A stretch of DNA of 64,000 nt from assembly GCA_023974075.1 (NCBI GenBank), contig JAMFTG010000049.1, forward strand, positions 454,501-518,500. The letters are read 5' to 3'. Source of the DNA: Chaenocephalus aceratus (lineage: Eukaryota > Chordata > Actinopteri > Perciformes > Channichthyidae). Positions 25,091 to 36,562 of this stretch are shown here, one piece after another. How positions within the stretch are numbered: position 1 is the stretch's first letter; every line of letters begins with the position of its first letter. The position numbers were made by a program, and so were the translations under genes. The notes under the pieces are model-generated. The model saw only the letters and a program-made list of their open reading frames with translations. It was not told the origin of the DNA and did not search any database.

Positions 25091-26754
25091 TTTATCTACA
25101 GAGATCTCTCTCTCTCTCTCTCTCTCCTCTCTCCTCTCGCTAGGCTGTGAGCACTCAGTCTGTACTTTGTCAGCTCCTTCCTGTGTTAGCATCAGTCACT
25201 GTGCTCAGGTAGGCTGCCACAGTGTACTGTGTCTTTAGGGCCAGATAGCATTGCATTTCACTTTTGTTCTGGATGTAGTGTTCCAATGAGTGAGGTAGTT
25301 CTGTGTGTGTTGTTATAGTCTGGTTGACTCTAATAGATGTGGGCTCAGCCTGGCCCTGATCACAGTGTGAACCGCTTTGTGAACAGAGTGTCAGGACCAG
25401 CTGAGAGAGGGGACTCTTGTGCATCTCTTGGTGCTGCAGGGCTTTGAGGTGGTAGGAGTGGGGCTCACTTTCTTTTAGATGTAGCCAATATGTAATTGAT
25501 CGTTTCTGGATTTTATAATAATGGAAATGTGCCTAATTCCGCTCTGCAGGCGCGTTAGTTGTTCTCCTGTGAACCTGGAGGATGCGTTTGCAAAACTCAT
25601 CGTGAGCATTTTCTATTGGATGGTTTTCCCATTTGTCAATGTTTGGTTTGCTCGTGGGCCCCACACTTCGCTTCATCGAGTAGGACGGGTTGTATTACTG
25701 ATTGAAGTCATTTAAGCCAAATTAAAATGTGGATTAGTCTTTTATTGCATAAAAACGCCCTGCGTGCTTTCTCTCTCAGTTCCTTCACAGCTTGATTAAA
25801 GCTTCCAGTGGAACTTATTTTCAGGCCTAAATAATTCTATTCTGAACAATTTTCTATTGTCTGTGTCCCAATCGTAAAGTCAGTGTTGTTTGCCTGACAT
25901 CTGGGTCTTTGTTGAAATATCATTGTTTGTGTCTTTGTGATGTTGATTGCCATGGCCCAGGTCTGACAGTCCACCTTCCAGTATATTTAAACTCTGTTGA
26001 AGTCCTTCTTCTGTGGGGCTTAACAGGATGAGACCATCTGCACACAGCAGGAACCTGATCCCTGTCTTGTGGAGAGTGAGCCCAGGTGGACTGCTCTAAG
26101 ATGGTGGCCAGTTCGTTAATGTAGATGTTGAACAGGGCCGGTGATAAACAGCATCCTTGTCTTACTCCCCGTTCTTGAGAAATGAAGGCTGCTTTCTTGT
26201 GTCCGATCTTGATGCTGCACATGTTGTTTGTGTACATAGATTTGATTAGGTCAAATGTTCTCCCCCCCTATACCGCTTTGAAGGAGTTTGTTGAATAGAC
26301 CAACGTGCCAAATCGAGTCAAATGCTTTTTGGAAATCGATGAAACAGGCAAATATTTAGCTTTATATTTATTAACATATTTGTCAGTTAGGTGTGTAGGG
26401 TGTGAATGTGGTCTGATGTGCGGTGATTTGGTAAGAACCCAATCTGGCTTTTGCTCAGGACATTGTGTTTCGTAAGGAAGTCTATAAGCCGGGAGTTTAT
26501 AATACTACAGAAGACCTTCCCCAGGTTACTGTTCACACGAATGCCTCAGTAGTTATTAGGGTCAGATTTATCCCCGTTTTTAAAAATGGGTGTTATGAGT
26601 CCACGATTCCAGCTGTCAGGGAAGTACCCTACAATCAGGATCAAGTTGAATAGTTTGAGTATAGCCAGTCTGATTTTTTTACTTGAGTGTTTAGCATCTC
26701 GTTCAATATGCCGTCAAGCCCACTTGCTTTTTTTGGTTTAGGTGAATCAACTTT

Positions 26755-27250
26755 TTGTCCAGTTCCTGCTCAGTCATTAGAAAGTCCAAAGGGTTCTGGG
26801 AGTCCTTGATGACCAGTTTCCTGTTCAGGTCGTTAGAAAGTCCAAAGGGTTCTGGGAGTCCTTGATGACCAGTTCCTGTTCAGTCGTTAGAAAGTCCAAG
26901 GGTTCTGGGAGTCCTTGATGACCAGTTCCTGTTCAGTCGTTAGAAGTCCAAAGGGTTCTGGGAGTCCTTGATGACCAGTTCCTGTTCAGTCGTTAGAAAG
27001 TCCAAAGGGTTCTGGGAGTCCTTGATGTCCAGTTCCTGTTCCGTCATTAGAAAGTCCAAAGGGTTCTGGGAGTCCTTGATGACCAGTTCCTGTTCAGTCG
27101 TTAGAAAGTCCAGAGGGTTCTGAGAGTCCTTGATGACCAGTTCCTGTTCAGTCGTTAGAAAAGTCCAAAGGGTTCTGGGAGTCCTCGATGACCAGTTCCT
27201 GTTCAGTCGTTAGAAAGTCCAAAGGGTTCTGGGAGTCCTTGATGACCAGT
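26755..27250 (-). repeat. 54-bp minisatellite inside LINE ORF2, about 9 copies
   Basis: The unit contains GTTCTGGGAGTCCTTGATGA and recurs nine times with few changes. 54 bp is 18 codons; on the minus strand each copy reads KDSQNPLDFL..EQEL, so expansion kept the LINE frame except where single-base changes have accrued (near 26899, 26944 and 27160). Confidence 0.92.
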
Positions 27251-27339
27251 TCTAATCTGTTGAGCTGTTCAGTTCTTTGTGTTGTTCTGAGTCAGAGTTG
27301 AGAGGAATGCTACAGATGTTTGAAGTGATCGGTCCAGAT

Positions 27340-28721
27340 TAGGGATGTGCATCTCCATCACTGAGGGCCGATGCGATGCGCATCTCGATACGTTGCCACG
27401 ATACGATACATTAACGATACATTTGAAACACCAGGCGATGCGATACGATACGATTCACCCCTGTTGCGATACAGTTCGATACGATTTGATTCAACATTAT
27501 GCGATTCGGTGCGATACGATGCGATTCAACACGATGCAAAAATAATGATACTTCAACATGGTACGACAGAGGATTTTTGTTTTATTCCTTATATGCAGCA
27601 AATCATACATTAACAAAAAAGTGCTTTACATATTTGGTTCTGCTCATCCCATCATGCCGTTTATTTGTTTACCTTTAAAAGCTCTCCAGAGTACAATGTA
27701 TAACACCTCACAGTTAAACAATGTAAGGATGCATTGCTCATGATTAACAATGTGCAAATAACAGCTACCATAGTGCAATGCCCATACAGCTGCTGCCTGA
27801 TGTGCTGAACACTCATCCAGAGGCTGACTCACCAGTGAGCAGAAAGCAGTGGGTTCTATAGGAACAATAAGAATACAAATAACCTTTCACAAACAGCTAT
27901 TTCATAACTGCTTACAGTAAGGAAGACATTTAAATTATTATTGGCCGTCACAGGCTGCTGTAAACTAAACACCTCTCTCTGACAGAACGCCTCACTGAGT
28001 GATTTAACTCATGTCTAACTTCCAGGTTTCTCTTTTCAGCCGCAGACCCCATGTCGCCTCTTTATGTGCGTCGCTAAGTTCCTCGTACTACTTGTGTACT
28101 TTAAAGCGGCTCGGCATCGTTAACAATTTGCGAGCGATTTTTCAAGTTGAGCGTCTGTAGTATATAGTGCCGCGCACATATACCATCAGGACGTTACTGA
28201 TGGGGTGCGGCTGCGGAGTGATACTGTGTGTATGCAAGCCCGCATCTAGGACGGATCTATGTATCATGGCTGTAGACCTGTTGAGTAATAAAGATACCTC
28301 ACACAAAGGTCTACGGATACCTTATTACTCTCCATGACCTGCGGTCAGCTATAGAGCATAAAGGACTATTACACCGTCTTTCTGGAACAATCCCAAGTGT
28401 TGCCAAACGTTTGATTTGTAGGTATTTTTCGGTGCGCTGTGTTTCTCTTTCTCCTCAACTTCCGTGTGTGTTGATAACTGAGACTCTCGGCCTCCGTAGT
28501 GGCGAAGCAAATATCAAAGATTGTCTCTGCTGAGCGTTGACAAGATGAGGGGATTTTATATGAATGAATCGGTTTTTTACCGATGCAAAGACGCTACGCA
28601 ATCGATGCATCGCGAGTTCAACCCAAACTGTAGCCGATGTGCACTCTTTCAACCGGTGCACTCGCATCTTGAACGTTTATGCCGGTGCACCGATGCGAAT
28701 CGGTGAATCTTAACATCTCTA
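27340..28721. mobile_element. Non-autonomous hAT element
   Basis: 8-bp target duplication GTCCAGAT at 27332-27339 and 28722-28729. Ends are TAGGGATGT... and ...ACATCTCTA. The left subterminal region is packed with CGATACGAT/GCGATTC words and the right with CGATGCGAATCGG. Removing it and one duplication restores a continuous LINE reading (DDPVIQNGDIW into the linker), which confirms the boundaries. No transposase frame. Confidence 0.93.
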
Positions 28722-29495
28722 GTCCAGATGTCTCCATTCTGTATCACTGGGTCATCGTGTTTACTTTTATTTCGATTTTTCCAATGTTCCCTGAATCTGT
28801 TTTTGTTTAAAGAATCCTCGATGATTGTTGGTTGTTTTTGTGTACTGAGCCTTCTTGGTTTGATAGTACGTTTGTATTGTTTGAGCATGTGGCAGCAAAG
28901 GAGGCGTACGTCTGCGTTGCTAGGATCTCTATGTTCTTGGTTCGATATGTTCCTAAGTTCTTTCCTTTTTTGTTGGCATTCTTCGTCTCTCTCTCTCTCA
29001 TTGGTATTTTCTTTTAATGTTAAACAGGTTATTGGGTTCAGATTGTGGACTGTTAGTCTCTGTTCTTTTCATGAACACAGTCATTTGGCTGTGATCCGAT
29101 AGAGGTGTTAGAGGTTGGACTATAAATGAACTGAGAGAGAGCGGGTCCAGATCAGCTATCATGTAATCTACGGTACTCGTGCCAAGAGACGAGCAGAAGG
29201 TGGGTCTTCCCAAAGAGTCGCCTCTAAACCTGCCGTTAACAATGTACAGACCGAGGCTTTGACAGAGTCGGAGCAGGTCTTTCCATTCTTGTTTATCTGA
29301 GGGTCAGAATTATGGCGAGGGAGATTTGTGGTGTTGCGGGAAAGTTTTGTGTGTTCTCTTTAAATTAATCTGTTCTATATTTCTGTCCAAACAGAGAAGA
29401 ATGTATACCTTGGATGTTCCACATAGAGATGGAGAATGGTGTCATTGAGGTGGTCATAGTGAAGAATACAAATACATTTTAAAAATGAGATAAAC

Positions 29496-29499
<4 letters not shown>

Positions 29500-29535
<36 letters not shown>
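29500..29535. repeat. (GT)n microsatellite
   Basis: GT run between ORF1 and ORF2 of the LINE. Confidence 0.95.
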
Positions 29536-29537
<2 letters not shown>

Positions 29538-29583
29538 AGTTAAGTCTTATACGACCTGACTCATCAGTTTGGTGCATATAAGG

Positions 29584-31095
29584 CTAAGGAGGTGTGTGAT
29601 CTCTCCCAGGTCGATGTGTGGTGGGGTCTTCAGTGCAGTGGCTTTGCTGAGCTGGTTGCTGAAACGGGGGGCAGGGCTGATATCCTGGTGTGGGCCTTGA
29701 GTTTATTGGAGTGGTGCTGGCCTGTCTTGCTTGTCTGGCTCTGGTTCTGGGTGGGTGGCTCTGAAGGTGAGGTAATAATGGTGGAGGGGGGTAGGGGCCT
29801 GATCCAAGGGGATATCTGCGATATTCTCTTGCAGGTGGTGATAGGGGTGGTCCAGTTATATGCTGGCTAGCTCGTCCGCGGCTAACAGAGGCTCCGCCCT
29901 GGCTTCGTCCTAAGGCCACATCTTTAAGTGTCTTAGCAAAGACTTTTACAATGTCCTTACGGAGGTGAATGTGGTCATGGAGGCTGTGAATGCTGAGGGT
30001 GGGGTGATGTGCCAGGTGGACATTGGGCATTACAGCACATCCTCTGGAGATCTCCGAATTGATCCTATGGATAGTGAGAGGGTGGAAATCGTGGAGACAG
30101 TTATTTTAGAGTTTGGGAAACTCTGCGTAGCCTTTAGCGCCACTCTCGTCACAGATTCAGCTACTCTCTCTTGCTCTATACGAAGGTTGTTAGTTCCTGA
30201 GTGCACAATGATGTGGCTTGGTTCTCCCAGTGTGGCCTTTGTGAGAACATCAAGTGCATTATCTGTTCTTGGGCACCATATTTGTTTTACTTTTTATCCG
30301 GGAAAGAGTTGTTCTTCATCTAAGAATTTTCCATTTGAGTCAATAAGAATGATTACTTCAGCATCAGTCGCTTCTGTGTCGGCTGTTATTTTGATTGTGG
30401 AAGGAGGAATATTGTCTGGCTGGGAGCTGGTAGATGGTTGTGGTTCATGCTGGGGCGCTGGGCCATTGGTGAATGGTTTCAATGTGGGGTTTGGTGAGGT
30501 TTTACTGGATGATGGTTGCTGGAGCAGGAGGCTGCTGGTTGGAGGCCTTGGCTCAGTGAGTTGTGTGTTACTCGTGGCAGGTTGGGGTCGCTGCAGTGCT
30601 GTGGCTGTGAGGCTCTGGAGCTGCTCTTTCAGGCTCAGGGTGGTTTGATGTTTGAGGTGCAACTCCTCTTTTACTGCTGTTATTTCTTTCTTTAGAATGC
30701 CCCTGTCCTCCTGTAGGACAGTCACTTCTCCTCTTAGTTGTTGTATTGGTGTTTTTAATTCTTTCTTTAACTGGCAGAGTTCATCCTTAATCTGCTGAAA
30801 TGATTCACTGGATGGTGAGTGAGAAAGTTTTTCTCTCATTTTCACTATCTCTACCTCCTCTAGAGATAGACTCTCTCTGAGAAGGGTCACTGTGCCCTGC
30901 AGATTGTCTTCAGGCGGCAGCTGCTGCTCCTCTCTGGGAAGGGTCACTGTGCCCTGCAGATTGTCTTCAGGCGGCAGCTGCTGCTCCTCTCTGAGAAGGG
31001 TCATTGTGCCCTGCAGCTTGTCTTCAGGCTGCAGCTCTGCTCCTCTCTGAGAAGGGTCACTGTGCCCTGCAGTTGTCTTCAGGCTGCAGCAGTCT
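29584..31095 (-). pseudogene. LINE ORF1: coiled coil plus SGNH/GDSL-type domain
   Basis: From about 31090 the minus strand encodes a leucine/glutamate-rich region (coiled-coil-like, with a 19-codon repeat REEQQLPPEDNLQGTVTL) and a Pro/Ser/Gln-rich stretch. Then comes an SGNH-like core with VIILIDSNGKFLD (block I, near 30330) and IIVHSGTNNLR (block III, near 30205). A Pro-rich tail follows to 29584. Family knowledge: esterase-like SGNH domains occur in ORF1 of CR1/L2-type LINEs and are thought to bind lipid or RNA. A nonsense codon at 30294-30296 and a frameshift near 30090 break it. Its ORF2 follows at 29490. Confidence 0.75.
30870..31090 (-). repeat. 57-bp tandem repeat in LINE ORF1, about 4 copies
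   Basis: Unit GAGAAGGGTCACTGTGCCCT plus flanks, 57 bp (19 codons), two copies perfect and two with small deletions. It lengthens the predicted coiled coil. Confidence 0.9.
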
Positions 31096-31250
31096 CTCTG
31101 AGACCTGGGTAACGCTGCTAGCTTTCTCTTTGTTTTGTGTCTTTGTTAATGCCTTAATAATAAGAACACTTTCTTGGACTAAGGTCAGACCTCACACCCA
31201 GCCGCCGGAAGTTGATAGACGCCATCTTGTGCACAGAGCCTGAGCACACG

Positions 31251-31290
31251 ATGGCGAAAAACCGAGAGGAGAAGAAGGAGAAAAGAAGAG
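31251..31290 (+). CDS. Candidate first exon (13 codons + 1 base)
   Basis: ATG at 31251, then MAKNREEKKEKRR, ending at a strong donor (AAGAG|GTGAGT). The splice donor is kept in the inverted duplicate near 22310, where the exon body has turned into a GAA tract. Phase matches the 45-bp exon at 35043-35087. Product unknown; it could be a host gene leader or a transposon-associated exon. Confidence 0.3.
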
Positions 31291-31990
31291 GTGAGTGGAT
31301 TAAACAGATGCAGAGGTTTCATTAAGTGTATTTACACCTGTTAGCTTACAGTTAATCACGAATCAGAAGTTATCTTATTTAACACAACAGCTGTAATCTC
31401 GGAAGAAAAAAACTTTAAAATGTGCGACAAAAATAGTCTCAAACTATCTTTAAATAAAGGCTAACAGCTACAGTCTAACAGCTAAAGTCTGAAAGCTATC
31501 GTCTGAAAGCTAAAGTCATTATTCCAGTTCGGCTCTGGGGGAGTAACAGTTGATTTGTAATGCTCAGCTGACTTTATGTTAGTTATTTATTACACCAGTT
31601 GTCTTTAAGACGGTTTGAGTTGTTGCGTTGGTGCTCTTTACTATAGATATGGTTTTAAATGTATGCTAACTAGCTTATTAGCATCCCCATTCACCACGAC
31701 GTAGCATTTTTCCCATTGAAATGAATGGGGTTCTTCAGTTAGCAGCTAACGCTAAGCTAAGCGACGGTTTAGCTCATTAGATAAATAGATATACTTTATT
31801 TAAATAATGATTTATCTTAAACTGGGAAATAATTGTGTCCCAGCAGAAGTGTTTTCAGGCATTACACGAGTTAAACATATTTAAAAGATGTAATAAGATA
31901 ATACAAATGAAGCATTAGCAGCAACTATACACACAGGACACATAGATGAGACAAGGCACTGCACGTGGTGTGATAAAACACTACATAGAA

Positions 31991-34898
31991 CAACCCAGTC
32001 TCACGGCATTTCGTGTTCACCAACACGATTTTTAATCTATTGGTTCGTGTTCACCATCACGATTTGCCCCTTTTTTCGTGTTGCACAGCACGATTTTAAA
32101 AGCAATGTATTTCTACTGGTACCGTGTTTCGTGCCTGCAGGCTGCAGCACGTCTTTTTCTCCGGTCGGGTCGTGGAAGACCGGAAGCTGTGTGGTTCATA
32201 AAAACATGTTCTTACTCAATATCATGCCACAGTTATTGCTTTTATTTTAAATCGTATAATTTCGGACTTTTGTTGTCTGTGAGGAAAATAAATGGGGCTC
32301 AGAGCCTCAGGATACTGAAATCTGTATTTTTAAATCTTTTTTTCCTTCTAATTTGTTATTCTTTTCAAAATAACACACTGTTATTTACTCACCAATAACA
32401 CACAATTATCCTTGCTTTTATTTATTGGTTTAATTCCATAATCTCGAGCTTTTTCGGCGTCCGTCAGGAACTGAATTTCAAAATAAATATAACCGGAAAC
32501 AGACGCATTTCGAGCGATTACCCAAGATTCTCAGCTATGGTTTTAAGCTCGCTGATTGGATGTGTTAGCCGCAATGCATGCTGGGATTTGGTGTTTATAT
32601 TATATGAAATCCGGAAAACATTTTAAAAGTATAAAATAATACTTAACTCCGAGTGCTCTTGCTTTTCTCTTTGAAAGTCATCACATAACGGCATTGTAAT
32701 ACACGGTTCGGCTGCATTACATATTACAGATCTGCCGTAGTTCTTTATTTAGAGAGCCCTGATGAGAAGACCTTTGGAAAAACTGGTAGAAATGCCACAG
32801 AAACTGAATACTTGACGTGGATCATAAATATATCAACAATTAAACAACATCTTCAATTTCTCTTCACACAATACGTCTCGTTGCAGTATCAACACTAATT
32901 CGGCTGACTTTTACATTTGATCTAATTCATAGATAGGTTATATTTACACCATAAAGGTGCACAGCTGGTAGAAAAGGACTGTAGTTTTCAAAGATATTAC
33001 TGATTTTCTTTGAATGTAAGAATGTAAATACTGAGTCTGAAATAGCAATATGCTGTAAAATGATGTGAAAGCATGCATAAAACTACACATCTTCAGATGT
33101 TGTACATACACACTAATAATACAAAGTTATTATGGCTGTGTGCACCTTGTGTGCACCTCCTAGTGGTTAAAGCACGTTATTGAATTATTGTTTGTATGTA
33201 AATATTTGATTACAAAAATATTAAGAGTACATACTTTCATAGGGGGAAAGTAGAAGGTCTGTAGAAATATAGAATATAAAAAATCAAGAAGATACTATAA
33301 GTGATCTCTACAATAAAACAGTTTAGTGCAGGATGTACACAGATATTAATAGGAGGAGGTGCAAAACAGAAAAACCTTTATTTAAACATTAAATATTAAA
33401 TATTAAGCCTGACAAAGTAATTAACGTCTAATATATTGCTTTCCTGCAATGTTAACTATGTTGAAGCACTTATTTTAACTGATATTATACATATGGATTA
33501 TACTCTTATGTATGTAGATAGAATAAGAAATGTGCAGAATATGACAGTTTAATGGTGGAGGTACACACATATTGATAGATGTCTTGTAATGCACTGTTGA
33601 GGAACCTGTGAGCCAAGTTTTTCATTCATTGCATAACTACACCGTAGTTGTGTATATATGTCAATAAACCTTTGAAAATCTTGAAAGGGATGTGCAAAAT
33701 AGCCATAATATACAGTCTTTAATTAACTATTAGTAGAGAATAACGAGTAATGAATATACTTTATTACTTGTTTCCATTCATGTCAATTGCAGATACATGT
33801 TTAGTCTTCTCAAGCACCAACTATCAAATATCTCATTTTACTCAGGTGTAACTAAAGTCTGATTTAAGGGTTGTTTATATTTCACATCATTAATCAGAAT
33901 CTGCAAAGTAACTCAAATAAATGCAGTGGAGTAAAAATACCAGGTTAACCTCTGAATTGTAGTGGAGTAGAATTACAAAGTAGCAATGAGCTGTCATGTG
34001 GGTATATATTAATGCTGCGCATTATGGACAGCGATTTTCACCCATTTATTAATTATATGTTTTACATTTGATAACACCAGTGTGTTTAATAATGGCAACT
34101 TATAATTGTGGGAAAAACGAAAACGTTCAGTAGAGACGTCCCATAGAACATTTTGCGAAACACAATAGCCAGCATGTGTAGTTCTGGGGGGGTGTTCGAT
34201 TCCAGTTTTGGATAGTCTGGCGTGGTTTCGTTCCATTTCACACAGCTGTTTGACGCTCTGCGTAACCTTACGGGACTGTAGTCCTAAACGATAGCTGGGG
34301 ATTATGGGTAGTGTAGTGTCTTCAGCCATCCTAAACTCAGAAATGTTGACAATCGCAATGATGCTCGAAATGTCCCTTATAGGCCTACGTCTGTTTCCGG
34401 TTATTTTTATTTTGAAATTCAGTTCCTGATGGACACCAAAAAAGCCCGAGATTATGGAATTAAACCAATAAATAAAAGCAAGGATAATTGTGTGTTATTG
34501 GTGAGTAAATAACAGTGTGTTATTTTGAAAAGAATAACAAATTAGAAGGAAAAAAGATTTAAAAATACAGATTTCAGTATCCTGAGGCTCTGAGCCCCAT
34601 TTATTTCCCTCACAGACGGAAACAAAAGTCCGAAATTATACGATTTAAAATAAAAGCAATAATTGTGGCTTGATATTGAGTAAGAACATGTTTTTATTAA
34701 CCACACAGCTTCCGGTCTTCCACGACCCGACCGGAGAAAAAGACGTGCTGCAGGCACGAAACACGTTACCAGTAGAAATACATTGCTTTTAAAATCGTGC
34801 TGTGCAACACGAAAAAAAGGGGCAAATCGTGATGGTGAACACGAATCAATAGATTAAAAATCGTGTTGGTGAACACGAAATGCCGTGAGACTGGGTTG
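31991..34898. mobile_element. Foldback element 2 with TCGTG/CACGA hairpin tips
   Basis: Flanked by a 7-bp duplication CATAGAA (31984-31990 and 34899-34905); the empty site is preserved at about 21360-21375. Inverted repeats of roughly 500 bp (31991 to ~32500 and ~34380 to 34898). Tips carry phased palindromes: TCGTG-N8-CACGA at 32011-32028, 32045-32062 and 32076-32093, and a longer-spaced one at 32129-32151, mirrored on the right. The interior is non-coding and matches element 1 in opposite orientation. No known superfamily can be assigned from the ends. Confidence 0.92.
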
Positions 34899-35042
34899 CA
34901 TAGAAGCATCTAGAAATAGAACATATCATTGAATAAACTCTTTGAATTCCTCCTCTTCACTGCTGACAGTTTATGATGAATTATATCTAAATATTTGTAT
35001 TATATTAATAATGAAGCAGCTCTGTGGTCTTCATCAGGACAG

Positions 35043-35087
35043 CTGATGAGCAGCATGGAGGAGAAGAAGGAGGCCCCTGGAGCTCAG
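35043..35087 (+). CDS. Candidate 45-bp exon, copy 2
   Basis: AG|CTGATGAGC...CTCAG|GTCAGT. It is conserved with both splice sites in the inverted duplicate at 21183-21227. Possible internal start gives MSSMEEKKEAPGAQ. No downstream exon can be joined in this window. Confidence 0.3.
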
Positions 35088-35291
35088 GTCAGTGTGCACT
35101 TCATCACAAGATATTCCTAATTCCAGCGTTTCCGCCAGGCGGGCGTCTTGCCTTCATTTGACGCCCTTATTCAGCTCGGAGTGCCATCTACTAGGGGTGT
35201 GACGCAGGGCTCGACATTAAGGACTGCCCGATGGCCCGGGCCGTCTAGTATCTAGCTCGGGCAAGGAAGCCTCACCTGCGTTACTATAGTT

Positions 35292-36553
35292 CAGTGGTTC
35301 TCAAACTTTTCCTGGCATTGCCCACTTTGAGCAGGTGGGCCTTTTCAAGCCGCTCCAATAAAACGGGAGGCCAAGCTTAAAATGGTCAAATGTATCGTCC
35401 TATAACAGGGGTCACCAACCTTTTTTAGGGTGAGGGCTACTTTCAAAACATAAAACAAGTCGGGGCTACTTTTACTCCTTTTTCAGTTGTTTTGCAGTGT
35501 ATATATTTAGCACATTTTAACATTATTATATGCTTCCCTTTAACCTTTGTGTGCTGTCTGGGTCTGTGGGACCGTTTGCAGTGAAAAGAAAATGTATGAT
35601 GTTTTTAAATGTTGAAGTTAAAAGCATCATCTGGTGCACTTTGAGCACAACAAGAATTTGTGGATCCATCTCTCAACACTCCTATGCTGTATACTGTTCA
35701 ATAATCCAAACATCTTTAGAATATGATCACAATAACAAATCATTTAAACTTGTTCATTCTTATCTTATGTTACCTAGTTAGCATTCTTTCTTTTTATTTA
35801 TACATATTTTACTAATCACTCCCCTTGTAAACTGTTTACTGTCCTATAGTACACATTGGAATGATTTCTTACTTTATTTTGTACAACTAGGCTATATTAA
35901 ATAGATAAAGGTGTGTTTTCTCTCTCTCCCTCTGTCTCGCTCGCTCACAGAGGCTGTGCTTCTCCGTGGCGATGATGGCTTGCGTTAAAAGATAATAATA
36001 AACATAGGCCTATTTGTAAAATGGGGGGACACAAACGGGATTTCGAAAAGTGTCACGGTTAAACTCCTTATGAAGTGGTGAGGTGCCGCTCCACATTTAT
36101 TTTCTTCCCGACTGCAACGCGGTTGTGTCTGTGTGTGTGAGAGCGTTTCACATGTGTGTGTATGAGAGATTTATACATATGTCTGCAAATGACTTTGGTT
36201 TCAGTTGTGTGTGTGTGAGCAGGCTCGGATTGGCCATCGGAAGATTCGGGACTTTTCCCGTTGGGCCGCTGGCTCTGGCATAGGTGGGCCGGGGACTTTC
36301 ACAGCGCCGCTGTGCCGGTACCGCATCCGCCGCCGCAAACACCCGCCGTTGCGAGGCTCTGGCGGCTCCGGCAGGTCCGGTGCAGCAGTGCTGTGAAAGT
36401 CCACCGCCGTTGCGAGTCTCCGGCTGTAATAATCCACTACCGCCCGCGAGGACCCAGGTTCGATTCCGGCCTGGGGTCCAAAACATAAAAAATCTCCCGT
36501 CCGTTCGCGACCCACCGATCACATCTCTGCGCCCCACACTTTGTGAAACGCTG
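35292..36553. mobile_element. hAT element (CAGTGGTTCTCAAAC family), with nested debris
   Basis: 8-bp target duplication CTATAGTT at 35284-35291 and 36554-36561. Ends are CAGTGGTTCTCAAAC and TTTGTGAAACGCTG. Inside are the tip of a second hAT family (CAGGGGTCACCAACC at 35406) and a segment (35590-35760) whose inverted relative is at 50375-50515. GC-rich frames near 36150-36660 have no domain. Confidence 0.88.
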
Positions 36554-36562
36554 CTATAGTTA

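Larger units (their letters stand above)
25130..29490 (-). mobile_element. LINE with SGNH-type ORF1: ORF2 part, decayed
   Basis: Minus-strand order: start of the endonuclease (FSISMWNIQG near 29420), an internal deletion, then its end (GRPTFCSSLGTSTVDYMIA and LSDHSQ, 29213-29100), a linker split by a hAT (27340-28721) and expanded by a minisatellite, then RT (GVRQGCCLSPALFNIYINEL, 26160-26100). A tail follows (about 25780-25170) with ALQHQEMHKS and YLALKTQYTVAAYLSTVTD. The 3' end is lost at a CT-rich tract near 25100-25135. Several stops and frameshifts. The exact clade is not decided. Confidence 0.8.

Noticed and set aside
26755..27250. CRISPR-like regular repeat array (also 49903-50296, 50522-51350, 55064-55384)
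   Set aside because: Units are contiguous tandem repeats without unique spacers, in a vertebrate genome; they are minisatellites.
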